This document shows, piece after piece, positions 26,372 to 33,888 of a stretch of 64,000 nt of DNA. Position numbers and translations under genes: made by a program. Origin of the DNA: JBHIYN01 sp041984235 (GTDB lineage Bacteria > Pseudomonadota > Gammaproteobacteria > Ga0077536). The stretch's first letter is position 1. Every line of letters begins with the position of its first letter. Where the stretch lies: NCBI GenBank assembly GCA_041984235.1, contig JBHIYN010000015.1, positions 1 through 64,000 on the forward strand. The letters are read 5' to 3'. The notes under the pieces were generated by a model, which was given only the letters and a program-made list of their open reading frames with translations, was not told the DNA's origin and made no database searches.

Positions 26372-26752
26372 GTGAGCACGCCGCGCGAGACGCCGCCACT
26401 GACGCCACCCGAGCGCGCGGTCGGCCTGGTCACCCTGGTCGGCCTGGGGCTCGCGCTCGCGGCGCTGGTAGGGATGGTCGTGGCCGGGCCACGCGGACCC
26501 CTGCTGACCGTGTTCTGGTGCGGCTGGGTGGTGATGGCGGTGGGCACGGTCGCCGCGCTGTTCGTGCAGCGCCGCCTGCCCGCGCTGGCGCGGCCGCTGG
26601 CCATGACCGGCCTGGGCGTGCTGGTGGTGGCGCTCTCGCTGGTGATGGAGGCGACCGGCGGCGTCTCGATGCGGACCCTGCGCCTGTACGGCTCGACGCT
26701 GTTGCTGCTCGGAATCGGCTGGGCGCTGTGGACGCTCGGCGACCGTCGCTGA
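26372..26752 (+). CDS. Small membrane protein, unknown
   Basis: A 126-residue protein with about four hydrophobic segments (roughly 18-38, 46-65, 75-92, 104-121) separated by short basic loops, so a four-helix inner-membrane protein. No motif is recognised. The start is GTG at 26372, six bases after the srkA stop, so it is probably co-transcribed with it. The convergent AAC(3)-like gene ends 16 bases downstream. Confidence 0.65.
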   Translation: MSTPRETPPLTPPERAVGLVTLVGLGLALAALVGMVVAGPRGPLLTVFWCGWVVMAVGTVAALFVQRRLPALARPLAMTGLGVLVVALSLVMEATGGVSMRTLRLYGSTLLLLGIGWALWTLGDRR

Positions 26753-26767
26753 CTGCCGGCCGGCGTT

Positions 26768-27673
26768 TCAGTCCAGCGTCGAGTAGATGGTGACGCCCGA
26801 CTCCATCAGTCGGCAGCACTCGGCATACATCGCCGGCAATGACACCACCCAGCCGCGGCTCTGCCCGATGTCGAACCAGCTGAGTCCGGCGTTGCGCTCC
26901 AGGCAGGCGGTGAAGTGATCGCGGATGGCGCTGTTCTCCGGCCGGTCGATGCGCGTCTTGCTCAGTGCCGGCGAGTGAGCCGGCAGTGACAGGGTATGCG
27001 AGACGCCATCGTGGTCGATGCAGGTCACCGCGAAGGGTGAATCGTCGGAATAGGGGTTGAGCGGGAAGTCCTCGCGCAGGTCTTCCAGGCAGTGATAGAA
27101 GGTGACCGTGCCGAGGCCGGTGCCGATGCCCATCAGGTAGCCGCCGCGCTCCAGCATGCGCGCCATGGGGGTGTCGGTGCCGAAGCTGGTGCCGGCGCGG
27201 TGATGATCGGCGACCAGCCACGCGGCATCCGGACCCAGCGCCGCGATCGAATGGGTGGGGTGCACGCTGCGCACGACGCCCGCCCGCTTGCGGAACACTT
27301 CCGGGATCGCGCCGAGATTGCACGGCGTCGAGCGCACGTCGAACACGCGCCCCGAGGCAAAGGTGTTGCGCATGGTGCCGTCGATGGAGAAGGTCGGCAG
27401 GGCGAGGGTGCCGCTGCCCGCGAAGCGTTCGACGAGCGCGTCGACCACGGCCTCCGGCCCGCCGTCGACGAACCCCAATGCCTTCAGCGACGAGTGCACC
27501 AGGACGATGGCGTCACGCGGCACGTCGACCGCATCGAGATCACGGAGCAGCGCTTCGCGACTGACGTGTTCGAGCTCGCCGGCCAGCTCGCGCCTGCGCA
27601 GCAGCCTGCCCATGGCATCCAGCGGCGGCTTGAGCAGCGGCTTCAGCAGGCGCTTGACCGTTTTCAGCGGCAC
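26768..27673 (-). CDS. AAC(3) family N-acetyltransferase-like protein
   Basis: A 301-residue member of the aminoglycoside 3-N-acetyltransferase (AAC(3)/FrbF) family. It has the VHSSLKALGFVDGG segment (59-72), ALPTFS, and the HPTHSIAALG block (138-147) with the conserved histidine; EDFPLNPYSDDSPF follows in the C-terminal half. Family members acetylate aminoglycosides, but many chromosomal homologues modify sugars or secondary metabolites, so resistance should not be assumed. It starts with GTG at 27673, three bases after the stop of the upstream toroid-protein gene, so the two are translationally linked. Confidence 0.8.
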   Translation of the reverse strand: MPLKTVKRLLKPLLKPPLDAMGRLLRRRELAGELEHVSREALLRDLDAVDVPRDAIVLVHSSLKALGFVDGGPEAVVDALVERFAGSGTLALPTFSIDGTMRNTFASGRVFDVRSTPCNLGAIPEVFRKRAGVVRSVHPTHSIAALGPDAAWLVADHHRAGTSFGTDTPMARMLERGGYLMGIGTGLGTVTFYHCLEDLREDFPLNPYSDDSPFAVTCIDHDGVSHTLSLPAHSPALSKTRIDRPENSAIRDHFTACLERNAGLSWFDIGQSRGWVVSLPAMYAECCRLMESGVTIYSTLD

Positions 27674-27676
27674 AGC

Positions 27677-28879
27677 TCAGCGTCCCGCGCGCAGTTCCAT
27701 GAAGTTGGCATCGATGGCGAACTTGGCCGCCCAGTTCAGCAGCTCGTGGCGGCCGTAGGCGCCGTCGACCGGGTAGGAGCCCTTGACCCCGCCGCGCAGG
27801 CCGGGGTCGCCGTCGGTGTGTATCGTACGACGCACGAAGGCGGTCACGCGGCGCGCCGCGTCGAGGTACCCGGCCTTGCCGGTGATGTCATGCAGCAGGA
27901 ACCAGCACGCCGCGATCTGCACGCAGCCGGTCAGGCACACCCAGTCGGCGCGTCCCTGCCAGTTGCTGTCCAGGTAGCCGGGAATGCGTCCGTCGGCGGC
28001 GACGGTTCCGAGCAGCGCCGTGGCAGTGCGCTCCGCGGCCGCGAGCAGGTCGTCGGCCGGCGCATAGCGGTAGCCCTCGACGATGCCGCGCAGCGCGTAG
28101 CCGATGGTGTGGGTCAGCGGCGTCAGCGGGTGGGTCAGGCAGCAGTCGGCGAACCAGCCGTTGTCCTGCTGCTTGGTCAGCGCCCAGCGAATGTTCTTCA
28201 GCGCCGCCTCGCCCCAGGCCGGATTGTCGAGGGCGCGCGCCGCTTCGAGCAGGCCCCAGGCGACATGGGTTTCGTAGGTTTTCTCGCCGGCGGCCGCGAA
28301 CGGAGTCGGGAAACGGCGCCAACAGCCATCGTCGTCCAGGGTCTCCGCGAGCCAGTTGGCGGCGCGCGTGGTGGCGTCCTGGTAGGCGCCGAACTCGGTG
28401 ACGCCGGCCGCCAGTCCGATCAGGATCTGGCCGGTGTTGAAGGTTACCGGCACCAGCGGCTCGGCGTTGATGATGCCGCCCTGGAAGGCGCCGCTGTCGA
28501 ACTGTATCGCGACGCACCAGTCCAGCGCGCGGCGCGCGCTGTCGGCATAGCGCGGATCGCCGAAGTAGTGCGTGGCTTCGATCAGGGTCGGGATGATGTA
28601 GCCGGTCGTCTCCGGGTAGGACTGGCCCCAGCCGCTGGCGATGCTGTAGTGGCGGGCGTAACCGCCGTCGGCGGTGGCGCTCAGCGCCTGTGCTTCGAGC
28701 AGCCAGTCGGCGCTCAGTCGCGCGGCGGTCTCGGCGCCGGGATCGTCGAACAGCACGCCGGCGTGGTCGCGGGTGATCTCCTCGCGCGCCGCCGGCGGCA
28801 GCGCGCGCCACTCCAGCGTGTCGGAGATGCGCTGCCTGAGTGCAGCGGGAAGGAAGCGGGAAACGAGGGCACGCAACAC
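27677..28879 (-). CDS. Alpha/alpha-toroid protein (terpenoid cyclase/glycosidase-like), unknown
   Basis: About 400 residues, soluble, rich in Trp, Tyr and repeated helical-hairpin-like units: segments such as YSIASGWGQSYPETTGYIIP, FNTGQILIGLAA, YETHVAWGLLEAARA and THTIGYALRGIVEGY recur with roughly 50-60-residue spacing, typical of alpha/alpha barrels found in squalene-cyclase-like proteins and unsaturated glucuronyl hydrolases. No DxDD cyclase motif is visible. No ATG exists near the start; GTG at 28879 is preferred, with GTG at 28939 as the alternative. It is the first gene of a pair with the AAC(3)-like enzyme, hinting at modification of a glycan or small metabolite. Confidence 0.6.
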   Translation of the reverse strand: MLRALVSRFLPAALRQRISDTLEWRALPPAAREEITRDHAGVLFDDPGAETAARLSADWLLEAQALSATADGGYARHYSIASGWGQSYPETTGYIIPTLIEATHYFGDPRYADSARRALDWCVAIQFDSGAFQGGIINAEPLVPVTFNTGQILIGLAAGVTEFGAYQDATTRAANWLAETLDDDGCWRRFPTPFAAAGEKTYETHVAWGLLEAARALDNPAWGEAALKNIRWALTKQQDNGWFADCCLTHPLTPLTHTIGYALRGIVEGYRYAPADDLLAAAERTATALLGTVAADGRIPGYLDSNWQGRADWVCLTGCVQIAACWFLLHDITGKAGYLDAARRVTAFVRRTIHTDGDPGLRGGVKGSYPVDGAYGRHELLNWAAKFAIDANFMELRAGR

Positions 28880-29066
28880 GGAAATGATCTCTGCTGGGTC
28901 GTCGAGGCGGCGGCGCGTCGGTGTGCTGCGGGCAGGCACCGGGATAACGGGGTGGCGCGATCATACCAATGTTGTGCCCGCCGCGGGCAGCAGCGTGGTG
29001 CGAGTGGCCGGGTCCGGGGGGATCTGAGAAGATGGCCGGCCGCCGCAATTCCGGGGAGGATGAATC

Positions 29067-30080
29067 ATGTTGCCAGTGGGCTATTTTCCGTGCACTCAGG
29101 ATCCGCCGGACGGGCGCAACATCGCGCGCGTCATCGAGGAACTGGTGGAGCAGGCGGAGTTGTGCGAGGAGGTCGGTTTCGACGGCTTCTTCTTCACCGA
29201 GCATCACCAGCAGGAAGATGGCTACCTGCCGGCGCCGGTGCTGCTCGCGGGCATGATCGGCATGCGCACCCGGCGCATCCGGGTCGGCAGCTGTGTCCTG
29301 CTGGCACCGCTGTACCATCCGATCCGCCTGGCCGAGGACATCGCGGTCGTCGACCAGGCGACGCGTGGACGCATGGTCGCGGCGCTCGGTATCGGTTACC
29401 AGCCGCACGATTTTGATGCCTTCGGTGTGCCGCTGAAGCAGCGCGCGCGGCGCACCGAGGAGACGGTGGAGATCCTGCGCCAGGCCTGGACCGGGCAACC
29501 CTTCAGCTATGACAGCAAGTACCACACCATCGACAACGTGCGCGTCACGCCGACGGCCTACCAGGACGGCGGTCCCCCGATCTGGCTGGCGGGCTGGGTG
29601 CCGGCGGGTCTGGAGCGCGCCGGGCGCATGGGTGATGGCTGGATCGCCGACCCCATCCAGTCACTCGGCGTGATCAAGGACTACGCGACGCAGTACCGCG
29701 CGGAAGCGAAGAAGCACGGGCGCAAGCCGTACATCGTGCTGATGCGCGACTGCGTCATCGGTGAGGACTGGGCGGCCTGCGTGGCCAAGAGCGAGCCGAC
29801 CATGACCACCCACCGCTGGTACTTTCACTACGGCGCCTACGTCCACGACGACTACATCAAGGACGTCAAATCGCCGGAGGATCTCAGCTTCGACATCGCC
29901 GCGCGCGATCGCCTGATCGCCGGATCGCCGCAGCAGTGCCTGGAGCAGCTGCAGATGTGGAAAGAGGAGATCCAGCCGGATTACGTCATGCTGCGCATGC
30001 GCCAGCCGGGCGGTCCGCCGCAGGCCGAAGCGCTGGCGGACATCCGCCTGTTCGGCGAGCACGTCATCCCGCATCTGTGA
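29067..30080 (+). CDS. LLM class flavin-dependent oxidoreductase
   Basis: A 337-residue luciferase-superfamily enzyme. MLPVGYFPCTQDPPDGRN, VGFDGFFFTEHHQQEDGYLP (the luciferase-alpha-like EHH segment), LLAPLYHPIRLAEDIAVVDQ, MVAALGIGYQ and GPPIWLAGW are in order. The EHH form suggests an FMNH2/NADPH monooxygenase of the limonene or alkanal type rather than the F420 group. GGGGAGGATG precedes the ATG. It heads an operon with an MscS-type channel gene and cysK. Substrate unknown. Confidence 0.87.
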   Translation: MLPVGYFPCTQDPPDGRNIARVIEELVEQAELCEEVGFDGFFFTEHHQQEDGYLPAPVLLAGMIGMRTRRIRVGSCVLLAPLYHPIRLAEDIAVVDQATRGRMVAALGIGYQPHDFDAFGVPLKQRARRTEETVEILRQAWTGQPFSYDSKYHTIDNVRVTPTAYQDGGPPIWLAGWVPAGLERAGRMGDGWIADPIQSLGVIKDYATQYRAEAKKHGRKPYIVLMRDCVIGEDWAACVAKSEPTMTTHRWYFHYGAYVHDDYIKDVKSPEDLSFDIAARDRLIAGSPQQCLEQLQMWKEEIQPDYVMLRMRQPGGPPQAEALADIRLFGEHVIPHL

Positions 30081-30102
30081 GCGGCGCGCGCGTGACCACG
30101 TC

Positions 30103-30726
30103 GTGAGCGAGCCCGAGCTGTTTGCAACGCTGGTGCGCGCCGCCGTGGTGGCCGGCGGCGCCTGGGTGTTGCTGCGCCTGGGACGCGGCGGCCTGGAGAG
30201 TCTGCGCCGGCGCGGGCGCCTGAGCAGCAATGGCGCCTTCGTCCTCGGCTCGACGCTCAAGTGGGGCCTGGTGACGGTCGCGCTGGTCGCCATCCTGCAG
30301 CAGTTCGGGGTCTCGGTAGCGGCGATCTGGACCGCGCTGTCGGCGGTGATGGTGCTGGTCGCGGTCGGCTTCGTGGCCCTGTGGAGCGTGCTCAGCAACA
30401 TGCTGTGCGCGCTGTTCCTGGTGTTGTTCGCACCGTTTCGCATCGGTGATCGCATCGAGATCGTCGAGCTGGTCCTGAACGACGGCACCAAGCGCGGCGT
30501 GCGCGGCAAGGTCACCGGTATCGATCTCATCTACACCACGCTGGAAGACGAGGACGAAGCGAACTCGACCCTGCGCATTCCCAACAACATGCTGTTCCAG
30601 CGTGCGATCCGTACCATTCACGGTGAGCATACGCGGAGCCTGGGCTCGGAGCTGTTTCCCGACGGCGGCAGCGAGCCCGCGCCGGCGGCTGGCGGCGAGG
30701 CCGGCCGCGGCGAAAACCTGACCTGA
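30103..30726 (+). CDS. MscS-family mechanosensitive ion channel, compact
   Basis: A 207-residue protein with about three membrane segments (residues 7-25, 46-67, 72-110) and then the MscS-type beta domain opening with FAPFRIGDRIEI. The pore-lining helix is recognisable in the GFVALWSVLSNMLCALFLVLF segment. It is short for MscS (E. coli 286) and ends in a Gly/Pro/Glu-rich tail, so it lacks much of the C-terminal vestibule. GTG start at 30103, 22 bases after the LLM stop. It probably releases solutes during hypo-osmotic shock. Confidence 0.8.
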   Translation: MSEPELFATLVRAAVVAGGAWVLLRLGRGGLESLRRRGRLSSNGAFVLGSTLKWGLVTVALVAILQQFGVSVAAIWTALSAVMVLVAVGFVALWSVLSNMLCALFLVLFAPFRIGDRIEIVELVLNDGTKRGVRGKVTGIDLIYTTLEDEDEANSTLRIPNNMLFQRAIRTIHGEHTRSLGSELFPDGGSEPAPAAGGEAGRGENLT

Positions 30727-30740
30727 GCGAGGAGGGCATC

Positions 30741-31697
30741 ATGGCTTACTTCGAAGACAACTCGCGTGCCATCGGCAACACGCCACTGGTACGCCTGAAC
30801 CGGGTCGTCGATCCGGCGCAGGCCACCGTGCTGGCCAAGATCGAAGGGCGTAACCCGGCCTACTCGGTCAAGTGCCGCATCGGCGCGGCCATGATCTGGG
30901 ACGCCGAGGAACGCGGTGTGCTGGGGCCCGGGGTCGAGGTGGTGGAGCCGACCAGCGGCAATACCGGCATCGCGCTCGCCTACGTCTGTGCGGCGCGCGG
31001 CTACCGGCTGACCCTGACCATGCCGGAAAGCATGAGCCTGGAGCGGCGCAAGGTGCTGAAAGCGTTCGGCGCCAACCTGGTGCTGACGGAGGCGGCCAAG
31101 GGCATGAAGGGGGCGATCGCGAAGGCCGAGGAGATCGCGGCTGGCGATCCGCAGCGTTACTTCATGCCGCAGCAGTTCGAGAACCCGGCCAACCCGGCCA
31201 TTCACGAGCGCACCACCGGCCCCGAGATCTGGCGCGACACCGACGGCGCGGTCGACGCCCTGGTCTGCGGCATCGGTACCGGCGGCACCATCACCGGCAT
31301 CAGCCGCTACATCAAGAACACCTGCGGCAAGGCGATCGTCAGCGTCGGCGTCGAGCCGACCGCGAGCCCGGTCATCACCCAGCACCTGGCCGGGCAGGAC
31401 CCGCAGCCCGCGCCACACAAGATCCAGGGCATCGGCGCCGGCTTCATCCCCGGCGCGCTGGACCTGTCGCTGCTCGACCGCGTCGAGCAGGTCAGCAACG
31501 AGGACGCGGTCGCGATGGCGCGCCGGCTGGCGACCGAGGAGGGCATCCTGAGCGGGATCTCCTGCGGCGCGGCGACGGTCGCGGCCGCGCGTCTCGCCGC
31601 CGAGCCGGCGTTTGCCGGCAAGACCATCGTGGTGGTGTTACCGGACGCCGGCGAGCGTTACCTGTCGAGCGTGTTGTTCGAGGACATCGAAGCCTGA
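30741..31697 (+). CDS. cysK: Cysteine synthase A
   Basis: A 318-residue PLP enzyme, O-acetylserine sulfhydrylase. It follows E. coli CysK closely: NTPLVRLNR, NPAYSVKCRIGAAMI with Lys44 as the PLP lysine, PTSGNTGIALAY, KGMKGAI, the phosphate loop GIGTGGTITG and GIGAGFIP. It makes L-cysteine from O-acetyl-L-serine and sulfide. AGGAGG precedes the ATG. Third gene of the LLM/MscS/cysK unit. Its last 40 bases overlap the 3' end of the convergent LysR gene. Confidence 0.95.
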   Translation: MAYFEDNSRAIGNTPLVRLNRVVDPAQATVLAKIEGRNPAYSVKCRIGAAMIWDAEERGVLGPGVEVVEPTSGNTGIALAYVCAARGYRLTLTMPESMSLERRKVLKAFGANLVLTEAAKGMKGAIAKAEEIAAGDPQRYFMPQQFENPANPAIHERTTGPEIWRDTDGAVDALVCGIGTGGTITGISRYIKNTCGKAIVSVGVEPTASPVITQHLAGQDPQPAPHKIQGIGAGFIPGALDLSLLDRVEQVSNEDAVAMARRLATEEGILSGISCGAATVAAARLAAEPAFAGKTIVVVLPDAGERYLSSVLFEDIEA

Positions 31698-32548
31698 GAC
31701 GCGGTGCCTGCGCCGAGGCGGGCCGCAACCACGTCGCGCAGCACGCCGACGGCGCGCACCGCCGCCTGGGCGCCGGCCGGGTAGACTACCCAGGCCGGCA
31801 GCTCGAAGGCCGGGGCATCAACCGCATGCAGGCGGCCGCTGTCCAGCAGCGACGCCACCAGGCGCACGGGGAAGTAGCCCGAGCCGCCGGCCGCGAGCAT
31901 GTGCTGCAGGCCCAGCCAGCCGATGTTGACGCTCAGCGCCGGCGCCGGCGCGTCGGCAAAGCGGGCGTGATAGCGGGCCAGGAACTCGGGCCCCCAGTCG
32001 ACCTGCACGTAGTCCGGTCCGGGCGCCTGCGTGTCGGGCCGGGTGGCGACGCACACGAGCTGTTCGCTGAACAGGTGCTCGACCTCCAGTCCGGCACGGA
32101 ATTGCGGCGTGTACATGACCGCGACATCGACCCGCCCGGTACCCAGCCCTTCGTTGAGATCGGCCTCGAAGCCGATCTCCGCGCGCACGGCGAGCGCGGG
32201 CGCGGCCGCGCGCAGGGCGCCCAGCCAGTGCAGCATCAGGTCCTGCCAGAGTCCGAAGCGACCGCCCAGGGTGAGGCTGTCAGCGAAGCCGGCCGCCGTG
32301 CCGACTTCCGCCCGCGCGTGATCGACGGTGCGCACCAGCAGCAGCGCATGGCGCCGGAAGCGCGCGCCGGCCGAGGTCAGGGTGGCGCCGGAGCGGTTGC
32401 GCTCGAACAGGCGGCAGCCGAGGTCGCGCTCGAGTCCGCGGATGCGCGCGCTGACCGTCGACTGGGTCAGGTGCAGACGCTCGGCGGCGGCGACGAAACT
32501 GCCGCGTTCGACGATGGCGAGGAAGGTGCGGGCGAGCTCGGTATCCAT
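31658..32548 (-). CDS. LysR-family transcriptional regulator
   Basis: A 296-residue LTTR. The N-terminal winged HTH (1-60) reads ELARTFLAIVERGSFVAAAE, then LTQSTVSARIRGLERDLG; the rest is a periplasmic-binding-protein-like effector domain. It overlaps cysK at its 3' end by 40 bases but is divergent from the 5-FCL-DUF6306 gene. A 17-bp inverted repeat sits 6 bases upstream of its start codon and carries a T-N11-A LTTR box, so autoregulation and control of the divergent gene are likely. It is unlikely to be CysB, whose N-terminus differs; the effector is unknown. Confidence 0.88.
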   Translation of the reverse strand: MDTELARTFLAIVERGSFVAAAERLHLTQSTVSARIRGLERDLGCRLFERNRSGATLTSAGARFRRHALLLVRTVDHARAEVGTAAGFADSLTLGGRFGLWQDLMLHWLGALRAAAPALAVRAEIGFEADLNEGLGTGRVDVAVMYTPQFRAGLEVEHLFSEQLVCVATRPDTQAPGPDYVQVDWGPEFLARYHARFADAPAPALSVNIGWLGLQHMLAAGGSGYFPVRLVASLLDSGRLHAVDAPAFELPAWVVYPAGAQAAVRAVGVLRDVVAARLGAGTASQASMSSNNTLDR

Positions 32549-32553
32549 GACGG

Positions 32554-32592
32554 CTGCGGGTTAATATCGAGAAATTCGATATTAACCCGCAG
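32554..32592. promoter_or_regulatory. 17-bp perfect inverted repeat, probable LysR operator
   Basis: The arms 32554-32570 and 32576-32592 are exact reverse complements around the 5-base centre GAAAT. The core TCGA-GAAAT-TCGA fits the T-N11-A LTTR consensus. It lies in the 89-bp AT-rich gap between the LysR start (32548) and the divergent gene start (32638), so a regulator bound here would cover both promoters. A possible -10 (TAAATA) for the rightward gene is at 32607-32612. It could also fold as a hairpin in the regulator's 5' leader. Confidence 0.7.
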
Positions 32593-32637
32593 AAATAATC
32601 GCTGGATAAATAGTTTTCGGCCCAATAACGTACCCGC

Positions 32638-33741
32638 ATGACATTTCCCCCGATGCCCGATGACGTCTCCGCCTGGCGCCAGGCACGCCGCGCCGCGTTG
32701 CAGGCGCGGCGCGAGTCGGTCGCGGCTAACGAGCGCGATCGCGTCGGTCGTTACCTGTGCGCCCTGATCGAGCTGCGGGTACCGGCGCTGGACGGGGCCG
32801 TGCTCGGCCTCTACTGGCCCTTCCGCGGCGAGATCGACCTGCGGCAGCTGGCGCACACGCTGGACGAACGCGTCGCCGACTTTGCGCTGCCGGTGGTGGT
32901 CGAACGCGGCCGGCCGCTGCAGTTCCACCGCTGGTGGCCGGGCATGCGCATGCGGCGCGGCGTGCTGGACATCCCGGTGCCGGCCGAGGCCGAGCCGCTG
33001 CAGCCCGACCTGCTGCTCGTCCCGCTGCTCGGCTTCGACCGCACCGGCTATCGTCTTGGCTATGGCGGCGGCTACTACGACCGCACCCTGGCCGCGGCCG
33101 GCAGGCGACCGCTGACCCTTGGCGTCGGCTACGCCTTCCAGCGCCTGGCGACGATTCATCCGCAGCCGCACGACGTGCCGATGGACGCCATCGCGACCGA
33201 GGAGGGCATCGAGACTTTCGCGCACAGCCGCGCCGAGCTGACCGCGCAGACCTCGACCCCGTTCTCGTCACCCTGTGCACGCGCCGAGCTCGATCCCGGC
33301 TGGCAGGGCGCCTTGCCAGCCGGCGAATTACACGACCTCCTGCGTGAACTCCTGCTCGCCGAGCGCGCCGGTGCACGTGCGCTGGCCGAGCTTTGCCTGC
33401 CCTGGGCAACCGGCCGCACGCGCGCAACGCTCGCCAGGGTGATGCGCGACGAAGGCCGTTACGCGGTGATGCTGTACCGGCATCTGCGCCGTCTTGGCGG
33501 CCACCCGCCCGAGGGTGAGGGCGCGTTCTTCGAGCGCATGGCGGCGCTGGACACCCTGGGGCAGCGTCTCGCCCTGCTCGAACGCGGGCAGGGTGCGGTC
33601 GTGCGCTGGCTGCGTGACGCCCTGCCGCGTATCGAGGATGCGTCGCTGCGCGAGGATCTCGCGGAGATGCTCGAGGGGCACCGGGCCAACATCGATGCCT
33701 GCGCCGCGCTGGACGACATGGCGCGGGTAGCGCCAGGCTGA
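32638..33741 (+). CDS. 5-formyltetrahydrofolate cyclo-ligase fused to a DUF6306 domain
   Basis: A 367-residue two-domain protein. Residues about 8-195 are 5-formyltetrahydrofolate cyclo-ligase, with LLVPLLGFDRTGYRLGYGGG (126-145) and YYDRT; it converts 5-formyl-THF to 5,10-methenyl-THF with ATP. Residues about 228-355 form a helical domain with the pattern ELHDLLRELLLAERAGARAL...DEGRY...LERGQGAVVRWL...EMLEGHRANI, matching the DUF6306 ferritin-like family that usually exists alone. The two are joined by a Thr/Ser/Pro linker in one uninterrupted frame. The normal free cyclo-ligase is about 190 residues, so the fusion is real. The second domain's role is unknown. Confidence 0.85.
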   Translation: MTFPPMPDDVSAWRQARRAALQARRESVAANERDRVGRYLCALIELRVPALDGAVLGLYWPFRGEIDLRQLAHTLDERVADFALPVVVERGRPLQFHRWWPGMRMRRGVLDIPVPAEAEPLQPDLLLVPLLGFDRTGYRLGYGGGYYDRTLAAAGRRPLTLGVGYAFQRLATIHPQPHDVPMDAIATEEGIETFAHSRAELTAQTSTPFSSPCARAELDPGWQGALPAGELHDLLRELLLAERAGARALAELCLPWATGRTRATLARVMRDEGRYAVMLYRHLRRLGGHPPEGEGAFFERMAALDTLGQRLALLERGQGAVVRWLRDALPRIEDASLREDLAEMLEGHRANIDACAALDDMARVAPG

Positions 33742-33750
33742 GAAAAGAAA

Positions 33751-33771
33751 GCCCCGGCGCGCGGCCGGGGC
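33751..33771 (-). terminator. Rho-independent terminator of the degP-like gene
   Basis: GCCCCGGC (33751-33758), a 5-base loop and GCCGGGGC (33764-33771) form an 8-bp GC stem. Read on the minus strand it is followed by TTTCTTTTCT (33741-33750), a good U-tract, so it ends the protease transcript, about 118 bases past its stop. It may act weakly on the plus-strand transcript as well. A second 9-bp inverted repeat, CACCCTGCG/CGCAGGGTG at 33795-33825, precedes it in the same transcript. Confidence 0.7.
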
Positions 33772-33888
33772 AATGCCTTGGGAGTGGCATGAAGCACCCT
33801 GCGCCAAAGGGGGGAACGCAGGGTGAGGGGTGCAGACCGGGCGGAACGAACGGGAGGAGACGTTGGCCACCCGGCCTGCGGGGGGGGC

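Noticed and set aside
26768..27673. Aminoglycoside resistance gene
   Set aside because: AAC(3)-fold chromosomal homologues often act on other substrates; there is no mobile element or resistance context, so only the family is named.
31658..32548. CysB as the regulator beside cysK
   Set aside because: The N-terminal sequence does not look like CysB and the gene is convergent with cysK, not upstream of it.
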